From positions 1 to 64,000 of the forward strand of contig CALRPY020000016.1 in assembly GCA_943370145.1 (NCBI GenBank): DNA of 64,000 nt, read 5' to 3'. Source of the DNA: Ga0077536 sp943370145. Lineage in GTDB: Bacteria > Pseudomonadota > Gammaproteobacteria > Ga0077536. A program made the translations under genes and the position numbers. The notes below the pieces were generated by a model. It saw nothing but the letters and a program-made list of their open reading frames with translations. It ran no database searches and was not told the origin of the DNA. Below are positions 25,798 through 35,390 of the stretch, piece by piece (position 1 is the stretch's first letter; each line of letters begins with the position of its first letter).

Positions 25798-26916
25798 TCA
25801 GCCGGGGCGCGCCAGATCGACGCTCACGCAGGTCGCACCGGTCGCGGACGCCACCCCGGCGTGCGTGATGTCGCCCTGGTAGACGTTGAGGCCGTGCAGC
25901 AGGTGCGCGTCTTCCCGGAGGGCGGCCCGGCAACCGCGGTCCGCCAGCTTCAGCACGAACGGCAGCGTCGCATTGTTGAGCGCCTGCGCCGAGGTGCGCG
26001 GCACCGCGCCGGGCATGTTAGCGACGCAGTAATGCACGATGCCGTCGACGACGAAGGTCGGATTCGCGTGCGTCGTCGGGTGGCTGGTCTCGACGCAACC
26101 GCCCTGGTCGATTGCCACGTCGACGATCACGCTCCCCGGCTTCATGCGCGGCAGCATGTCGCGCGTGACCAGCCGCGGCGCGGCGGCGCCCGGCACCAGC
26201 ACCGCGCCGATCACGAGATCGGTCCGCTGCACGTAGTGCTCGATGCTGTCGCGCGTCGCGTAGATCGTGTTGAGCTGGCCACCGAACTGCGCCTCGAGCG
26301 CGCGCAGCCGCGGCAGCGACTTGTCGACGACCGTCACGCGCGCCTGCAGCCCGAGGGCCATCGCAATCGCATTCGTCCCGACCACGCCCCCCCCGATCAC
26401 CAGCACCTCGGCCGGTGCGACGCCTGGCACGCCGCCGAGCAGCACCCCGGCTCCCCCCATCTCTCGTTCGAGGCAGCGCGCCCCGGCCTGCACCGCGAGC
26501 CGGCCGGCAACCTCGCTCATCGGCGCGAGCAGCGGCAGCGAACCGTCCGCGGCCGTCACCGTCTCGTAGGCGATGCCGGTCACGCCGGTCGCGGCCAGCG
26601 CGCGGGTCAGGCCCGCGTCCGCCGCCAGGTGGAGATAGGTGAAGAGCACGTGCCGGGGCGCCAGCAGCGCGATTTCCGACGGCTGGGGTTCCTTCACCTT
26701 CACGATCAGCTCGGCAAGCTCGAAGACTTCCGCCGGACTGGCGGCAATCCGTGCGCCGAGCGCGCGATAGACTTCATCGCCGGCACTGATCCCGGCGCCG
26801 GCGCCCTGCTCGACGATCACCTCGTGGCCGTGGGCAAGCAGCTCCCGCACGCTGGCGGGCGTCAGGCCGACGCGATATTCGTTGGACTTGATTTCCCGGG
26901 GGACACCGATGCGCAT
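25798..26916 (-). CDS. ald: Alanine dehydrogenase
   Basis: The product has 372 residues, the usual length. It reversibly deaminates L-alanine to pyruvate with NAD. It starts MRIGVPREIKSNEYRVGLTP; substrate-binding Arg and Lys lie in the N-terminal domain (VKVKEPQ, HLAAD), the NAD-binding GGGVVGTNAIAMALGL is in the middle, and NMPGAVPRTSAQALNNATLP is diagnostic near the C-terminus. AGGAG is 7 bases before the ATG at 26916. It converges on bioA and diverges from the next gene. Confidence 0.95.
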   Translation of the reverse strand: MRIGVPREIKSNEYRVGLTPASVRELLAHGHEVIVEQGAGAGISAGDEVYRALGARIAASPAEVFELAELIVKVKEPQPSEIALLAPRHVLFTYLHLAADAGLTRALAATGVTGIAYETVTAADGSLPLLAPMSEVAGRLAVQAGARCLEREMGGAGVLLGGVPGVAPAEVLVIGGGVVGTNAIAMALGLQARVTVVDKSLPRLRALEAQFGGQLNTIYATRDSIEHYVQRTDLVIGAVLVPGAAAPRLVTRDMLPRMKPGSVIVDVAIDQGGCVETSHPTTHANPTFVVDGIVHYCVANMPGAVPRTSAQALNNATLPFVLKLADRGCRAALREDAHLLHGLNVYQGDITHAGVASATGATCVSVDLARPG

Positions 26917-27056
26917 ATCGAGACTCCTGCGTGGACTGGGGCGGACGTGCCGCCCGATGATTCCGGCGTGTCGGGCTTGCACAGCGGCCGCTCTTGGAGT
27001 GGCATAGGCAAGCCGACCCGCATTTGCCCAAAGTTTTCCAAAGATAGCCCAGGCCC

Positions 27057-27671
27057 ATGAATCCCGACCGGACACAGATCAACGACGGTGTCGATGAAGT
27101 GCAGACCTATCGCCCGGCCTTCTCCGATGCCGTGCAGCGTGCACTGGAGAAATGGCCCGACGTGCCGGCGTGCTTCGGCTGGCTGGCGCTCGATGCCCGT
27201 GGCCGCTGGCGCATCGGCGGCGCCACCATCACGCATGCCGGTGCGGTCGCATTCCTGAACGCCCACTATGCGCGTGACGGACGGGGTCGCTGGTTCGTCC
27301 AGAATGGTCCGCAGGCCGCCTATGTCGACCTCGAACTCGCCCCCTGGGTGCTGTCCGTCGCGCCCGATGGCAGCCTCGGCACCCAGACGGGACTTGCCGT
27401 CGAGCGCTTCGGCGAAATTTTCGTCACGCCGGAGGGCGAGGTGCTGGTCGAGACCCCGTTGGGGCTCGCTGCCATCATCGATCGCGATCTCGAATCCTTC
27501 GCCTGCCGGCTTCATCCGGCGGACGGCGATGCGCTCGCGGTGCTCGCCGAGGCCGCCAGGGGTACGGCGGCGACGCTGGCCGGCCCGGACGGCGCACACC
27601 ACCGGGTGTGCCGTGCCTCGCTCGACGAGCTGGCCGCCCGCTACGCATTCGTGCGCCGTCCGGCGCCATGA
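27057..27671 (+). CDS. Protein of unknown function, upstream of rhomboid
   Basis: The product has 204 residues, soluble, with no signal peptide. I do not recognise the family with confidence. Visible features are a tryptophan-rich middle (KWPDVPACFGWLALDARGRWRIGG), the block RGRWFVQNGPQAAYVDLELAPWVL, and several beta-turn Gly-Asp patterns suggesting a compact beta-rich protein of a conserved proteobacterial DUF. Its TGA overlaps the rhomboid ATG (ATGA), so the two are translationally coupled and may act together. Confidence 0.8.
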   Translation: MNPDRTQINDGVDEVQTYRPAFSDAVQRALEKWPDVPACFGWLALDARGRWRIGGATITHAGAVAFLNAHYARDGRGRWFVQNGPQAAYVDLELAPWVLSVAPDGSLGTQTGLAVERFGEIFVTPEGEVLVETPLGLAAIIDRDLESFACRLHPADGDALAVLAEAARGTAATLAGPDGAHHRVCRASLDELAARYAFVRRPAP

Positions 27672-28336
27672 TTCCCGTCCACGACGACAACCCCGTCAGC
27701 ATCACGCCGGTCGTCACCTACGCCCTGATCGCGGGCTGCGTGCTGGTCTTCCTGTGGCAACTGGGCCTTGGCGACGCAGGCAACCAGCGGGCCGCATTCC
27801 GCTTCGGGGTCGTGCCGGCGGTGCTGCTGGGCGACGCGCGCCTGCCGCCGGGCTTTGGCGGCGTCCCGCCCGCGCTGACCGTGTTCTCGTCGATGTTCCT
27901 GCACGGCGGCGTCATGCACCTCGCCGGCAACATGCTGTACCTCTGGGTGTTCGGCAACAATATCGAGGACGCGCTCGGACATCTGCGCTTCACGCTGTTC
28001 TACGCCGCCTGCGGGCTCGCGGCCGCGCTCGCCCAGGCCCTGCACGCGCCGGATTCGACGATCCCGATGATCGGCGCCAGCGGTGCTATCTCCGGCGTCC
28101 TCGGCGCGTACCTCCTTTATTACCCGCGGGCGCGGATCACGGTCATGATCCCGATCGGCTTCATCCTGCACACGGCGCGCTGGCCGGCGGCCTGGGTGCT
28201 CGGCGCCTGGTTCGTGCTGCAGGTCGGCAGTTCCCTGCTCGCCGACCCCGCGCGGCCCGGTGTCGCGTGGCTCGCCCATATCGGCGGTTTCGTCGCCGGG
28301 CTGGTCCTCGCGCCCCTGCTGCGCCTGGGCCGCTGA
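27668..28336 (+). CDS. Rhomboid family intramembrane serine protease
   Basis: The product has 222 residues with about six membrane helices. The catalytic dyad is Ser138 in GASGAISG and His204 in AHIGGFVAG; HGGVMHLAGNMLYLWVFGNN supplies the conserved His/Asn of helix 2 and the oxyanion site. It cleaves transmembrane segments in the inner membrane. It is coupled to the preceding unknown gene by an ATGA overlap. The substrate is unknown. Confidence 0.93.
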   Translation: MIPVHDDNPVSITPVVTYALIAGCVLVFLWQLGLGDAGNQRAAFRFGVVPAVLLGDARLPPGFGGVPPALTVFSSMFLHGGVMHLAGNMLYLWVFGNNIEDALGHLRFTLFYAACGLAAALAQALHAPDSTIPMIGASGAISGVLGAYLLYYPRARITVMIPIGFILHTARWPAAWVLGAWFVLQVGSSLLADPARPGVAWLAHIGGFVAGLVLAPLLRLGR

Positions 28337-28505
28337 TGGCGGCCGCCGCACCAGGCGTGGTCAGGCCATTTCGACGATGCCCTCGTAAGCGTGTGTCTTT
28401 TCTACCTATACTATTCACGTACATCTGGCTGTTCAGCCCATCTGCCCGGACATACGAAGAACAACAATCGCGCATGAGCCACGGCCTCACCATTCGAGCC
28501 CTCCC

Positions 28506-30104
28506 ATGGAGCTGAGCGACACCGCCGTCCTGACCGTCAGGGGCAAGCAGCTGGAGCGGCTGCTGCACCACACGGCCATGGAATGCACGCTGGGCCTCGC
28601 GGGCATTGGCGTTGCCGTGCTCGCCCTCTCCCGCCACCTGGCGATGCCGGTCGCGCTGGTCTGGGCGGGACTGCTCGCGCTGACGTACGCCCTGCGCTTC
28701 GGGGTGTTGACCACCTTCCGCCGGGCGACCAGCGAGGCGCAACTCGCCACCGGCTGGTACGTCGCCTTCATCGTCACCGTGGCCGCGACCGCCCTCGGCT
28801 GGGGTGCGATGGCGGCGTGGATGGCGGTGACGCACGGTGTCGTCGCCAGCACGCCGATGCTGCTGCTCGCCATTGCGGTCATGTTGCTGTCGGTCACCAT
28901 GCAGGCCGGCTCGCTGCCCTGCGCCGTCACGAGCATCGTCGGCACCCTGCTGCCACCGGCAGCGGCCCTCGCCCTGCGCGGCGGGCAGGAAGGCATCCTG
29001 CCCGCGTTCGCCCTTGTGTTCGCGGGCATCTCGGCGTTCCTCGGCGCGCGCGTGCTGCGGGAAAAGGCCTGGGACGCGGCCATGCGCCAGGCGGAGAACG
29101 AACAGCTGCGCGACTACCTCGACCAGCGCCGCGACCAGATCGAGAAGCTCGCCGTCGAGTTGAAGACGACCCAGGGCAAGCGCGACCAGGCGGAAATGAC
29201 CCTGCGACGCAGCGCAGCCGACCTTGGCCTGGTGCAGGGCAAGGCCAAGGCGCTGGCGGAAACGCTGGAGCGTGTCTCGACCATCGACCAGGTGACCGGC
29301 CTCGACCATCGGCGCCATTTCGAGCAGGTCTTCGATGCGGAGTGGCGCCGCGCCATCCGCGAGACGAAGCCGGTCTCGATGATTCTCATCGACTTCGACG
29401 ACTTCGACAGCTATGTCGAAAGCCATGGCCGCCAGTCCGCCGACACCATGCTGAAGCGGGTCGCGCAACTGGTGCGCGGCTTCGGGCGACGCCCGGGCGA
29501 TGCCGCCGGCCGCTACGACGACACGCGGCTGGCGCTGCTTCTTGCGGGTTGCGACGTGCGCAACGCGACGCGCATCGCCGAGGCGCTGCGCAAGCGCGTC
29601 GAAGCCCAGAACATCCCCCATGCAGGCGCCCGCGGCGACCGCAGCACGCTGACGGTGCATGCGGGCGTGGCAATGATGAAGCCCACACGCAGCATGCAGA
29701 CCGCCGAACTCGTCAAACGGGTCGAAGGGGCGCTCTACGAGGCGCGTTTCCAGGGCGGTAACAAGGTCATGACCTACCAGCCGCTCAGCAAGCTGCGCCT
29801 CGAGCGCTGGGACCAGCCGGCCGACGGCCCGCTGAGCGAGCAGTCGATGATGCAGAAGCTGCTCGTGTGGGGTTACGACACCAGCAAGCAGGTGCTGGCA
29901 CCCGGCGCGAGCGTGGAGCCGCGCATACTCGAGCAGGAACTCGTTGTCGCGGCGCTGACCGGCGAACTGCGCGTCGAGGTCGAGGGACACGCGATGTCGC
30001 TGAAGGCTGGCGACTGCGTCGTCATCCCCGCCGGCGTGGAACTCAGCATGGAAGTCGTAGGTCCCAAGCCCGTCGTCAAGCTCACCGCCACCCGGAACAA
30101 GTGA
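28506..30104 (+). CDS. Membrane protein with degenerate GGDEF and C-terminal cupin domain
   Basis: The product has 532 residues. About six membrane helices (residues ~24-180) are followed by a coiled coil (~185-255), then a GGDEF-type fold: STIDQVTGLDHRRHFEQVF, a DFDDFDSY metal region, and GRYxxxxxALLL, where the GGDEF signature itself is replaced by DDTRL (338-342). Loss of GGDEF argues against diguanylate cyclase activity, so the domain may bind c-di-GMP/GTP or act as a dimer sensor. Residues ~445-525 form a cupin (SLKAGDCVVIPAGVELSMEV). A GGDEF-cupin combination is uncommon in my experience. It lies between rhomboid and FKBP genes; the start follows a poor ribosome site. Confidence 0.85.
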   Translation: MELSDTAVLTVRGKQLERLLHHTAMECTLGLAGIGVAVLALSRHLAMPVALVWAGLLALTYALRFGVLTTFRRATSEAQLATGWYVAFIVTVAATALGWGAMAAWMAVTHGVVASTPMLLLAIAVMLLSVTMQAGSLPCAVTSIVGTLLPPAAALALRGGQEGILPAFALVFAGISAFLGARVLREKAWDAAMRQAENEQLRDYLDQRRDQIEKLAVELKTTQGKRDQAEMTLRRSAADLGLVQGKAKALAETLERVSTIDQVTGLDHRRHFEQVFDAEWRRAIRETKPVSMILIDFDDFDSYVESHGRQSADTMLKRVAQLVRGFGRRPGDAAGRYDDTRLALLLAGCDVRNATRIAEALRKRVEAQNIPHAGARGDRSTLTVHAGVAMMKPTRSMQTAELVKRVEGALYEARFQGGNKVMTYQPLSKLRLERWDQPADGPLSEQSMMQKLLVWGYDTSKQVLAPGASVEPRILEQELVVAALTGELRVEVEGHAMSLKAGDCVVIPAGVELSMEVVGPKPVVKLTATRNK

Positions 30105-30169
30105 CGGCGCGCGCCTCGCGCGCACCACCCCGTGGCCGCCCTACCCATCAAACCAGGAGACTCTTACGG

Positions 30170-30841
30170 ATGAAACGATACGTGTTGGCGGCAATCGGCC
30201 TGCTCGCCACGGCCCAGGTCGGCGCGCAGGAAGCCCTGCTTTCCAGCGACGCGCAGAAAAGCAGCTATGCGATTGGCCTGACGACGGCACAGAGCATCGC
30301 GCGGCAGGGCGTGCAGCTCGAACTGGACTCCTTCATGCTCGGCGTAAAGGACGCCCTGGAAGGCAGCAAGCCCAGGCTGACCCAGGAACAGTTCCAGGCG
30401 GCGCTCGACAACGCGTCCAAATCGGTCAACGAACGCTTCAAGGAACAGGCCCAGCGCAACCTGAAGGCCGGCCGCGAGTTCATGGCCGAGAACAAGAAGC
30501 GGGAAGGCGTCACCGAGTTGTCGAACGGAATCCAGTACAAGGAACTGCGCAAGGGCGCCGGCAAGCATCCGAAGTCCACGGACAACGTCAAGGTGCACTA
30601 CACGGGCGTGCTGGTCGACGGTACCGAATTCGACAGCTCGCGCGCGCGCGGCGAGCCGGTCACGCTCGGTCTCGGCAGCGTGATCCGCGGCTGGCAGGAG
30701 GTGCTGCCGTTGATGACCGTCGGTTCGCGTTGGCAGGTCGTCATCCCGCCAGCCCTGGGCTATGGCGCGAAGGGCGCCGGCCCGATCGGCCCGAACGAGA
30801 CGCTGATTTTCGAGATCGAACTGCTCGAAATCGCGCAGTAA
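30170..30841 (+). CDS. FKBP-type peptidyl-prolyl isomerase (Mip/FkpA type)
   Basis: The product has 223 residues with a signal peptide (MKRYVLAAIGLLATAQVGAQ). An N-terminal helical dimerisation domain (~25-120, SYAIGLTTAQSIARQGVQLE) precedes an FKBP domain (~125-223) with VKVHYTGVLVDGTEFDSS, VIRGWQEVLPLM, IPPALGYGAKGAGPIGPNETLIFEIEL. It accelerates proline isomerisation of folding periplasmic and outer-membrane proteins. AGGAGA lies 9 bases before the ATG. It is probably a monocistronic chaperone gene. Confidence 0.95.
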   Translation: MKRYVLAAIGLLATAQVGAQEALLSSDAQKSSYAIGLTTAQSIARQGVQLELDSFMLGVKDALEGSKPRLTQEQFQAALDNASKSVNERFKEQAQRNLKAGREFMAENKKREGVTELSNGIQYKELRKGAGKHPKSTDNVKVHYTGVLVDGTEFDSSRARGEPVTLGLGSVIRGWQEVLPLMTVGSRWQVVIPPALGYGAKGAGPIGPNETLIFEIELLEIAQ

Positions 30842-30916
30842 CCGGCCCCGCGCGGCGGCCGGGGCGCTGCCCCGGCTCCGCTTTGGCGCCTCCTCGCACG
30901 CCTGCGGCCGGCCGCG

Positions 30917-32044
30917 TCACAGTGGCGTGCAGAGTTCCTCTCCGGCATGGCCGGCACGCAGCGCGACCAGTTCCTCGCCGACCAGCGCCGCGCGCCAGCC
31001 GCTCACGAAGCGGGGCGTCCCCTCGCCACAGATCAACTGCTCCAGGTCGCGTCGCGAGGCGACCAGCGTAGGCGCGACTTTCGCCGCCTCGGCGCGTTCA
31101 CGCACCCGCTGCTGGAGTTCGCCGAGCAGGCGCGTCCCGGCCGGGCTCAGCCGGACCGTCCGGTTCGGCACGGCAGCGCTCAGCTCGAGTTCGGGATCGT
31201 TGACCGTCTGCAGCAGGAGCTCGCCATGACGCCGTACGGTGCCCGCAGGCAGCCCCTGCACGTCGGCAAGCTCCGCAAGCCTGCGCGGCCGATGGCGCGC
31301 GAGCGCAAGGATGACCTCGTCGCGCAGGATCCACGTGCGGGGTCGATCGGACGCGCGGGCGACCGTTTCGCGCCACTCGGCCAGCGCACGGGCCACGGCC
31401 TGGCCGCGCGCGTCGAGCTGGGACAGGCCCTTGAGCCGCTGCCAGGGCGCTGTCGCCTCGTCCTGCACCGCGAGCAGCCGCTCGACCTCCTCGCGCAGCC
31501 ACTCGAGTTTGCCCTGCGCCTCCAGCTCACGTTCCAGCGCGCGCCACACCGGCAGCAGGTAGGCGACATCCAGGCCGGCGTAACGCAGCTGTTCCGCGCT
31601 CAGCGGCCGCTGCGCCCAGTCCGTGCGGGTCTGGGACTTGTCGATCACGACGCCGCAGTACTGCTCGACGATCGCCGCATACGAGATCTGGTCCGACAGG
31701 CCGAGCAGCGCGGCCGCAAGCTGAGTGTCGACGAGGGGCTGCAGGGCGCCCGCCCCGATTGCGCCGAGCACTTCGAGGTCCTGCCGGGCGGCGTGCATGA
31801 TCTTCGGCTGGCGGGTGGCCGCCAGGCGCGCACCCAGGCCAGGCAGATCGATGTCGGCGAGCGGGTCGATGCAGTAAACCGCATCCGGGGTCGCTATCTG
31901 CAGGAGGCAGAAGCGCGGATAGTAGGTGTCGACCCGCATGAACTCCGTGTCGATCGCCAGCACGCTGGCGGCTTCGATCGCGTCCAGGGCCCGGGCCATC
32001 TCGGCGTCCGAGTGGACGCTGCATGGATGGTCAAACGACTTCAT
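30917..32044 (-). CDS. rnd: Ribonuclease D
   Basis: The product has 375 residues. It is a 3'-to-5' DEDD exonuclease in tRNA maturation. Exo I is AIDTEFMRVDTYYP near residue 32, then Exo II (IMHAARQDLEVL) and Exo III (YAGLDVAYLLPVW). An HRDC domain follows (about 210-290, LARHRPRRLAELADVQGLP). The start at 32044 is the domain start; the ribosome site is weak. It diverges from prc. Confidence 0.95.
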   Translation of the reverse strand: MKSFDHPCSVHSDAEMARALDAIEAASVLAIDTEFMRVDTYYPRFCLLQIATPDAVYCIDPLADIDLPGLGARLAATRQPKIMHAARQDLEVLGAIGAGALQPLVDTQLAAALLGLSDQISYAAIVEQYCGVVIDKSQTRTDWAQRPLSAEQLRYAGLDVAYLLPVWRALERELEAQGKLEWLREEVERLLAVQDEATAPWQRLKGLSQLDARGQAVARALAEWRETVARASDRPRTWILRDEVILALARHRPRRLAELADVQGLPAGTVRRHGELLLQTVNDPELELSAAVPNRTVRLSPAGTRLLGELQQRVRERAEAAKVAPTLVASRRDLEQLICGEGTPRFVSGWRAALVGEELVALRAGHAGEELCTPL

Positions 32045-32228
32045 GGACAGGCTTCGCGACCATCCGGAAGCGTGCCGGCGGCGTAGGAGGATGGCGGACT
32101 CTGGTCGGCATAGCGGGGATTTTCCACGGCTGGTATCAGTCGAATACGCTACACTAACGGCCCGCGACCACCAACGCGAGCAGGACCGGTTCTTACCTGA
32201 AAGCCAACTCTCGGATGCGATTCACCGT

Positions 32229-34409
32229 ATGAAAAACGTGTTTGCCGGCGCGCTCCTCGCCGGTCTGTTCGTGCTCACCGGAACCGCCACGGCCCTCGTC
32301 CCAACCGTTGCGCTGGATGACCTGGACCCGCAGCCCGAGCACCGCCGGGCCACGCGCCTGATCACGCACTTCATCGCGAACTACCATTACAAGAAGGCCG
32401 CCCTGGACGATGCGCTGTCGCAGATAATCTTCGACAACTATCTCAAGGCGCTGGATCCCACCAAGAGCTACCTGCTCCAGGGTGACATCGAGGAGTTCGG
32501 CGCCTTCGCCACCGAGCTCGACGACGACCTGCGGAATTCCGACCTCCAGACCGTGTTCGACCTCTTCGTGCGCTTCCGCGAGCGGGTCGAGGCGCGCATG
32601 CCCAAGGCCATCGCGCTGCTCGACAAGCCCTTCGATTTCAACATCGACGAATCCTTCGAATTCGATCGCGAGAACTCGCAGTGGGCCGCCAACGAGACCG
32701 AACTCGACGAATTGTGGCGCAAGCGCGTGAAGAACGACGTGCTGTCACTGAAGCTCTCCGGGCGCAAGGACCCGGCCATCAAGGAAACCCTCCGCAAGCG
32801 CTACGAAGGCATCCTGCGCCAGACGGCCCAGTACAACAGCGAGGACGTCTTCCAGACCTTCATCAATGCGTATACCACGGCCATCGACCCACACACGTCC
32901 TATTTCTCGCCGCGCACCTCGGAGAACTTCAAGATCCGCATGAGCCTGTCCCTCGAGGGGATCGGCGCGGTCCTGCAGAGCGACAACGAGTACACGGTGG
33001 TCCGCGAAATCGTGAAGGGCGGCCCCGCGGACCTCAGCAAGAAGCTGCATGAGGGGGACCGCATCGTCGGCATCGCCCAGGGCACGGACGGCGAAGTCGT
33101 CGACGTCGTCGGCTGGCGGCTGGACGAGGTCGTCGACCTGATCCGCGGGCCGAAGGACTCGGTCGTGATGCTGCAGGTGCTGCCCAAGGGGGCCGGCCTG
33201 GACGGTCCACCGCGCGCGCTGAAGCTGGTGCGCAACACCATCCAGCTCGAGGAGCAGGCGGCGCAGAAGAAGGTCCTGGACGTCGGCAGCGGTCCGGAAG
33301 CGCGCAAGATCGGCGTGATCGAGGTGCCGACGTTCTACATGGATTTCGAAGGCCGGATGAACGGCGACGAAAACTACCGCAGCACCACGCGCGACGTGCG
33401 GCGCCTGATCGGCGAACTGCAGCGGGAGAACATCCAGGGGCTCATCATCGACCTCCGCAGCAACGGCGGCGGTTCCCTCTCGGAAGCGACCGAGCTGACC
33501 GGCCTGTTCATCGACAACGGTCCCGTCGTCCAGGTGCGCAATTCCCAGGGCCGCGTGCAACTCGAACGCGACACCGAAGACGGCGTCGCTTATACCGGGC
33601 CACTGGCCGTCCTGGTCGATCGCAACAGCGCATCGGCGTCGGAAATCTTCGCCGCCGCCATCCAGGACTATCACCGCGGACTCGTCCTCGGCGAACCGAC
33701 TTTCGGCAAAGGCACGGTGCAGAACCTGGTCGATCTGAACCGCTTCGACGAGGAAGCCAAGGGCAAGCTTGGGCAGCTGAAGGCGACCATCGCCCAATTC
33801 TTCCGCGTCGAGGGCGACAGCACCCAGCACCGCGGCGTCGTGCCCGACATCGAGTTCCCCTCGGGACTCAGCACCAAGGACCAGGGAGAGCGGGCGCTCA
33901 AGCAGGCGCTCCCCTTCGCCCACATCGCCGCCGTCCGCTTCGAGCCGAGCATGGCGGCCCCGGGCAATCTCGCCGAGCTGCGCGAGCGGCACAACAGGCG
34001 GGTGCAAAGCGACAAGGCCTACACCGCCCTGCTCGCCCAGGAGCGCGCGATGCAGGAAGCGGCGGACCGCAAGCTCGTGTCGCTGCTGGAGACGAAGCGA
34101 CGGGCCGAGCACGAGAAGGCCCGCCTCGAACAGCGCGAACGCGAGAACCAGATCCGCGTTGCCCACGGACTGGAGCCGCTGGCCGCGATGCCCGACGAGG
34201 ACGCGCTCGACGGGGAAGATGCACTCGCCGACGACAAGGACGAGGACAAGTTCGACGTCGTGCTCGAGGAGGCGTCGAAGGTGCTGGGGGACTACATCGA
34301 ACTCTCCGGCGCGCCGACCAGCCGGCTCGCCGCGGGCGACGCCCAGGGCAGCACGGCGCCGTTGGCTGAACCGGCTGCCGCGGCGAACGCGCCTGCGGCG
34401 GTGCCCTGA
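32229..34409 (+). CDS. prc: Tail-specific (C-terminal processing) protease
   Basis: The product has 726 residues with a signal peptide (MKNVFAGALLAGLFVLTGTATA). The order is an N-terminal helical domain, a PDZ domain (~250-330, IVKGGPADLSKKLHEGD), a peptidase S41 core and a DUF3340-like C-terminal tail. The catalytic dyad by family alignment is Ser469 (SASASEIFAAAI) with Lys494 (GEPTFGKGTVQ), 25 residues apart as expected. It trims misfolded and C-terminal substrates in the periplasm, including penicillin-binding proteins and cell-wall hydrolases. The tail ends in an Ala/Pro-rich segment. The start at 32229 is the first Met at the signal peptide. Confidence 0.96.
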   Translation: MKNVFAGALLAGLFVLTGTATALVPTVALDDLDPQPEHRRATRLITHFIANYHYKKAALDDALSQIIFDNYLKALDPTKSYLLQGDIEEFGAFATELDDDLRNSDLQTVFDLFVRFRERVEARMPKAIALLDKPFDFNIDESFEFDRENSQWAANETELDELWRKRVKNDVLSLKLSGRKDPAIKETLRKRYEGILRQTAQYNSEDVFQTFINAYTTAIDPHTSYFSPRTSENFKIRMSLSLEGIGAVLQSDNEYTVVREIVKGGPADLSKKLHEGDRIVGIAQGTDGEVVDVVGWRLDEVVDLIRGPKDSVVMLQVLPKGAGLDGPPRALKLVRNTIQLEEQAAQKKVLDVGSGPEARKIGVIEVPTFYMDFEGRMNGDENYRSTTRDVRRLIGELQRENIQGLIIDLRSNGGGSLSEATELTGLFIDNGPVVQVRNSQGRVQLERDTEDGVAYTGPLAVLVDRNSASASEIFAAAIQDYHRGLVLGEPTFGKGTVQNLVDLNRFDEEAKGKLGQLKATIAQFFRVEGDSTQHRGVVPDIEFPSGLSTKDQGERALKQALPFAHIAAVRFEPSMAAPGNLAELRERHNRRVQSDKAYTALLAQERAMQEAADRKLVSLLETKRRAEHEKARLEQRERENQIRVAHGLEPLAAMPDEDALDGEDALADDKDEDKFDVVLEEASKVLGDYIELSGAPTSRLAAGDAQGSTAPLAEPAAAANAPAAVP

Positions 34410-34421
34410 GTCGCAGGCATT

Positions 34422-35288
34422 TCAGGGCACCAGGATCAACGCCACACCCACCAGCATCAGGGCGGCCGCCGCAAGGTTGCGCCCCAGCTCGAGTTCCCTG
34501 AACCAGAGCGCGCCATAGAGCAGCCCGAACAGCATGCTCGTGCGCTTGACCGCAATCATGTAGCCGGCCGTGACCTGCTCGATCGCGACGAAGTGGCTCA
34601 CGATCATGATTGCCATCGCCGCCGCGACCCCGAACACCGCCACGGGCCGCGCCTGTGCGATTCGTAACGGCGAACGGCCGCGGGCCAGCACGACCACGGC
34701 CGCGCACACGCCGAACAGGACCGCGTAGAACGCACCGAAGTCGGCGCCCGGCATGTACTGCACGGCACCTTTGCCGAGGACGGCCGTGACGCTGAAGATG
34801 AGCGCGACGCCGAGCATCAGGCGGGGCCCCGGTTCGCGCAGCATGAACCTGAAAGGCGCGAGCCAACCGCCACGGGACATCTCGGCGCCGTTCAGCCAGT
34901 AGGCCCCTGCCGTGATCAGCGCCACGCCCAGCGCGCCGGCGACGCTGACCGTTTCACCCAGCAGCACGTAGCCGACGACCAGCGAGAAAACCGGACTGAA
35001 CGACAGGTACGGCAGCGTGTGGCTCAGCGGCGACGTGGTGATCGCCCGCACATAGATGAACACCGCGAGCAGGTCGAGCGGCACCAGCGCCAGCACCCAG
35101 GCCCAGAAGCGGGGATCGGCCGGTGGCAGGCCCGCCGACAGCGCCCACGGGAGCAACAGCGCGCCGCTCCAGACGAAGCGGGCCGACGCCGCGTCCCAGG
35201 GGTCGTCGTGACTGAAATGACGTTTGGTCAGGGCGTCCGCCGTCGCGATTGCAACGGCGGACAGCAAGGCGAGCGGAAACCAGTCCAT
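34422..35288 (-). CDS. EamA/DMT superfamily transporter
   Basis: The product has 288 residues with ten predicted membrane helices in two EamA repeats (e.g. PLALLSAVAIATADALTK near the N-terminus; VALIFSVTAVLGKGAVQ begins repeat 2). Such proteins export or import small metabolites across the inner membrane; the substrate cannot be told from sequence. GGAG lies upstream of the ATG. It converges on prc with a 12-base gap and diverges from the deacetylase-fold gene. Confidence 0.9.
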   Translation of the reverse strand: MDWFPLALLSAVAIATADALTKRHFSHDDPWDAASARFVWSGALLLPWALSAGLPPADPRFWAWVLALVPLDLLAVFIYVRAITTSPLSHTLPYLSFSPVFSLVVGYVLLGETVSVAGALGVALITAGAYWLNGAEMSRGGWLAPFRFMLREPGPRLMLGVALIFSVTAVLGKGAVQYMPGADFGAFYAVLFGVCAAVVVLARGRSPLRIAQARPVAVFGVAAAMAIMIVSHFVAIEQVTAGYMIAVKRTSMLFGLLYGALWFRELELGRNLAAAALMLVGVALILVP

Positions 35289-35390
35289 GCAACTCCGGTA
35301 TCGATAGCGCCATCGCGTCGGCCCAGCCGTCCCGCTCGTATATTGCCGGGCCGCGCACTAGCATAACCGCAGGCAGCAGGTGATCCGGCG

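Noticed and set aside
30842..30916. GCCCCG/CGGGGC hairpin after the FKBP gene
   Set aside because: Short stem with no T-tract; likely chance in GC-rich DNA.
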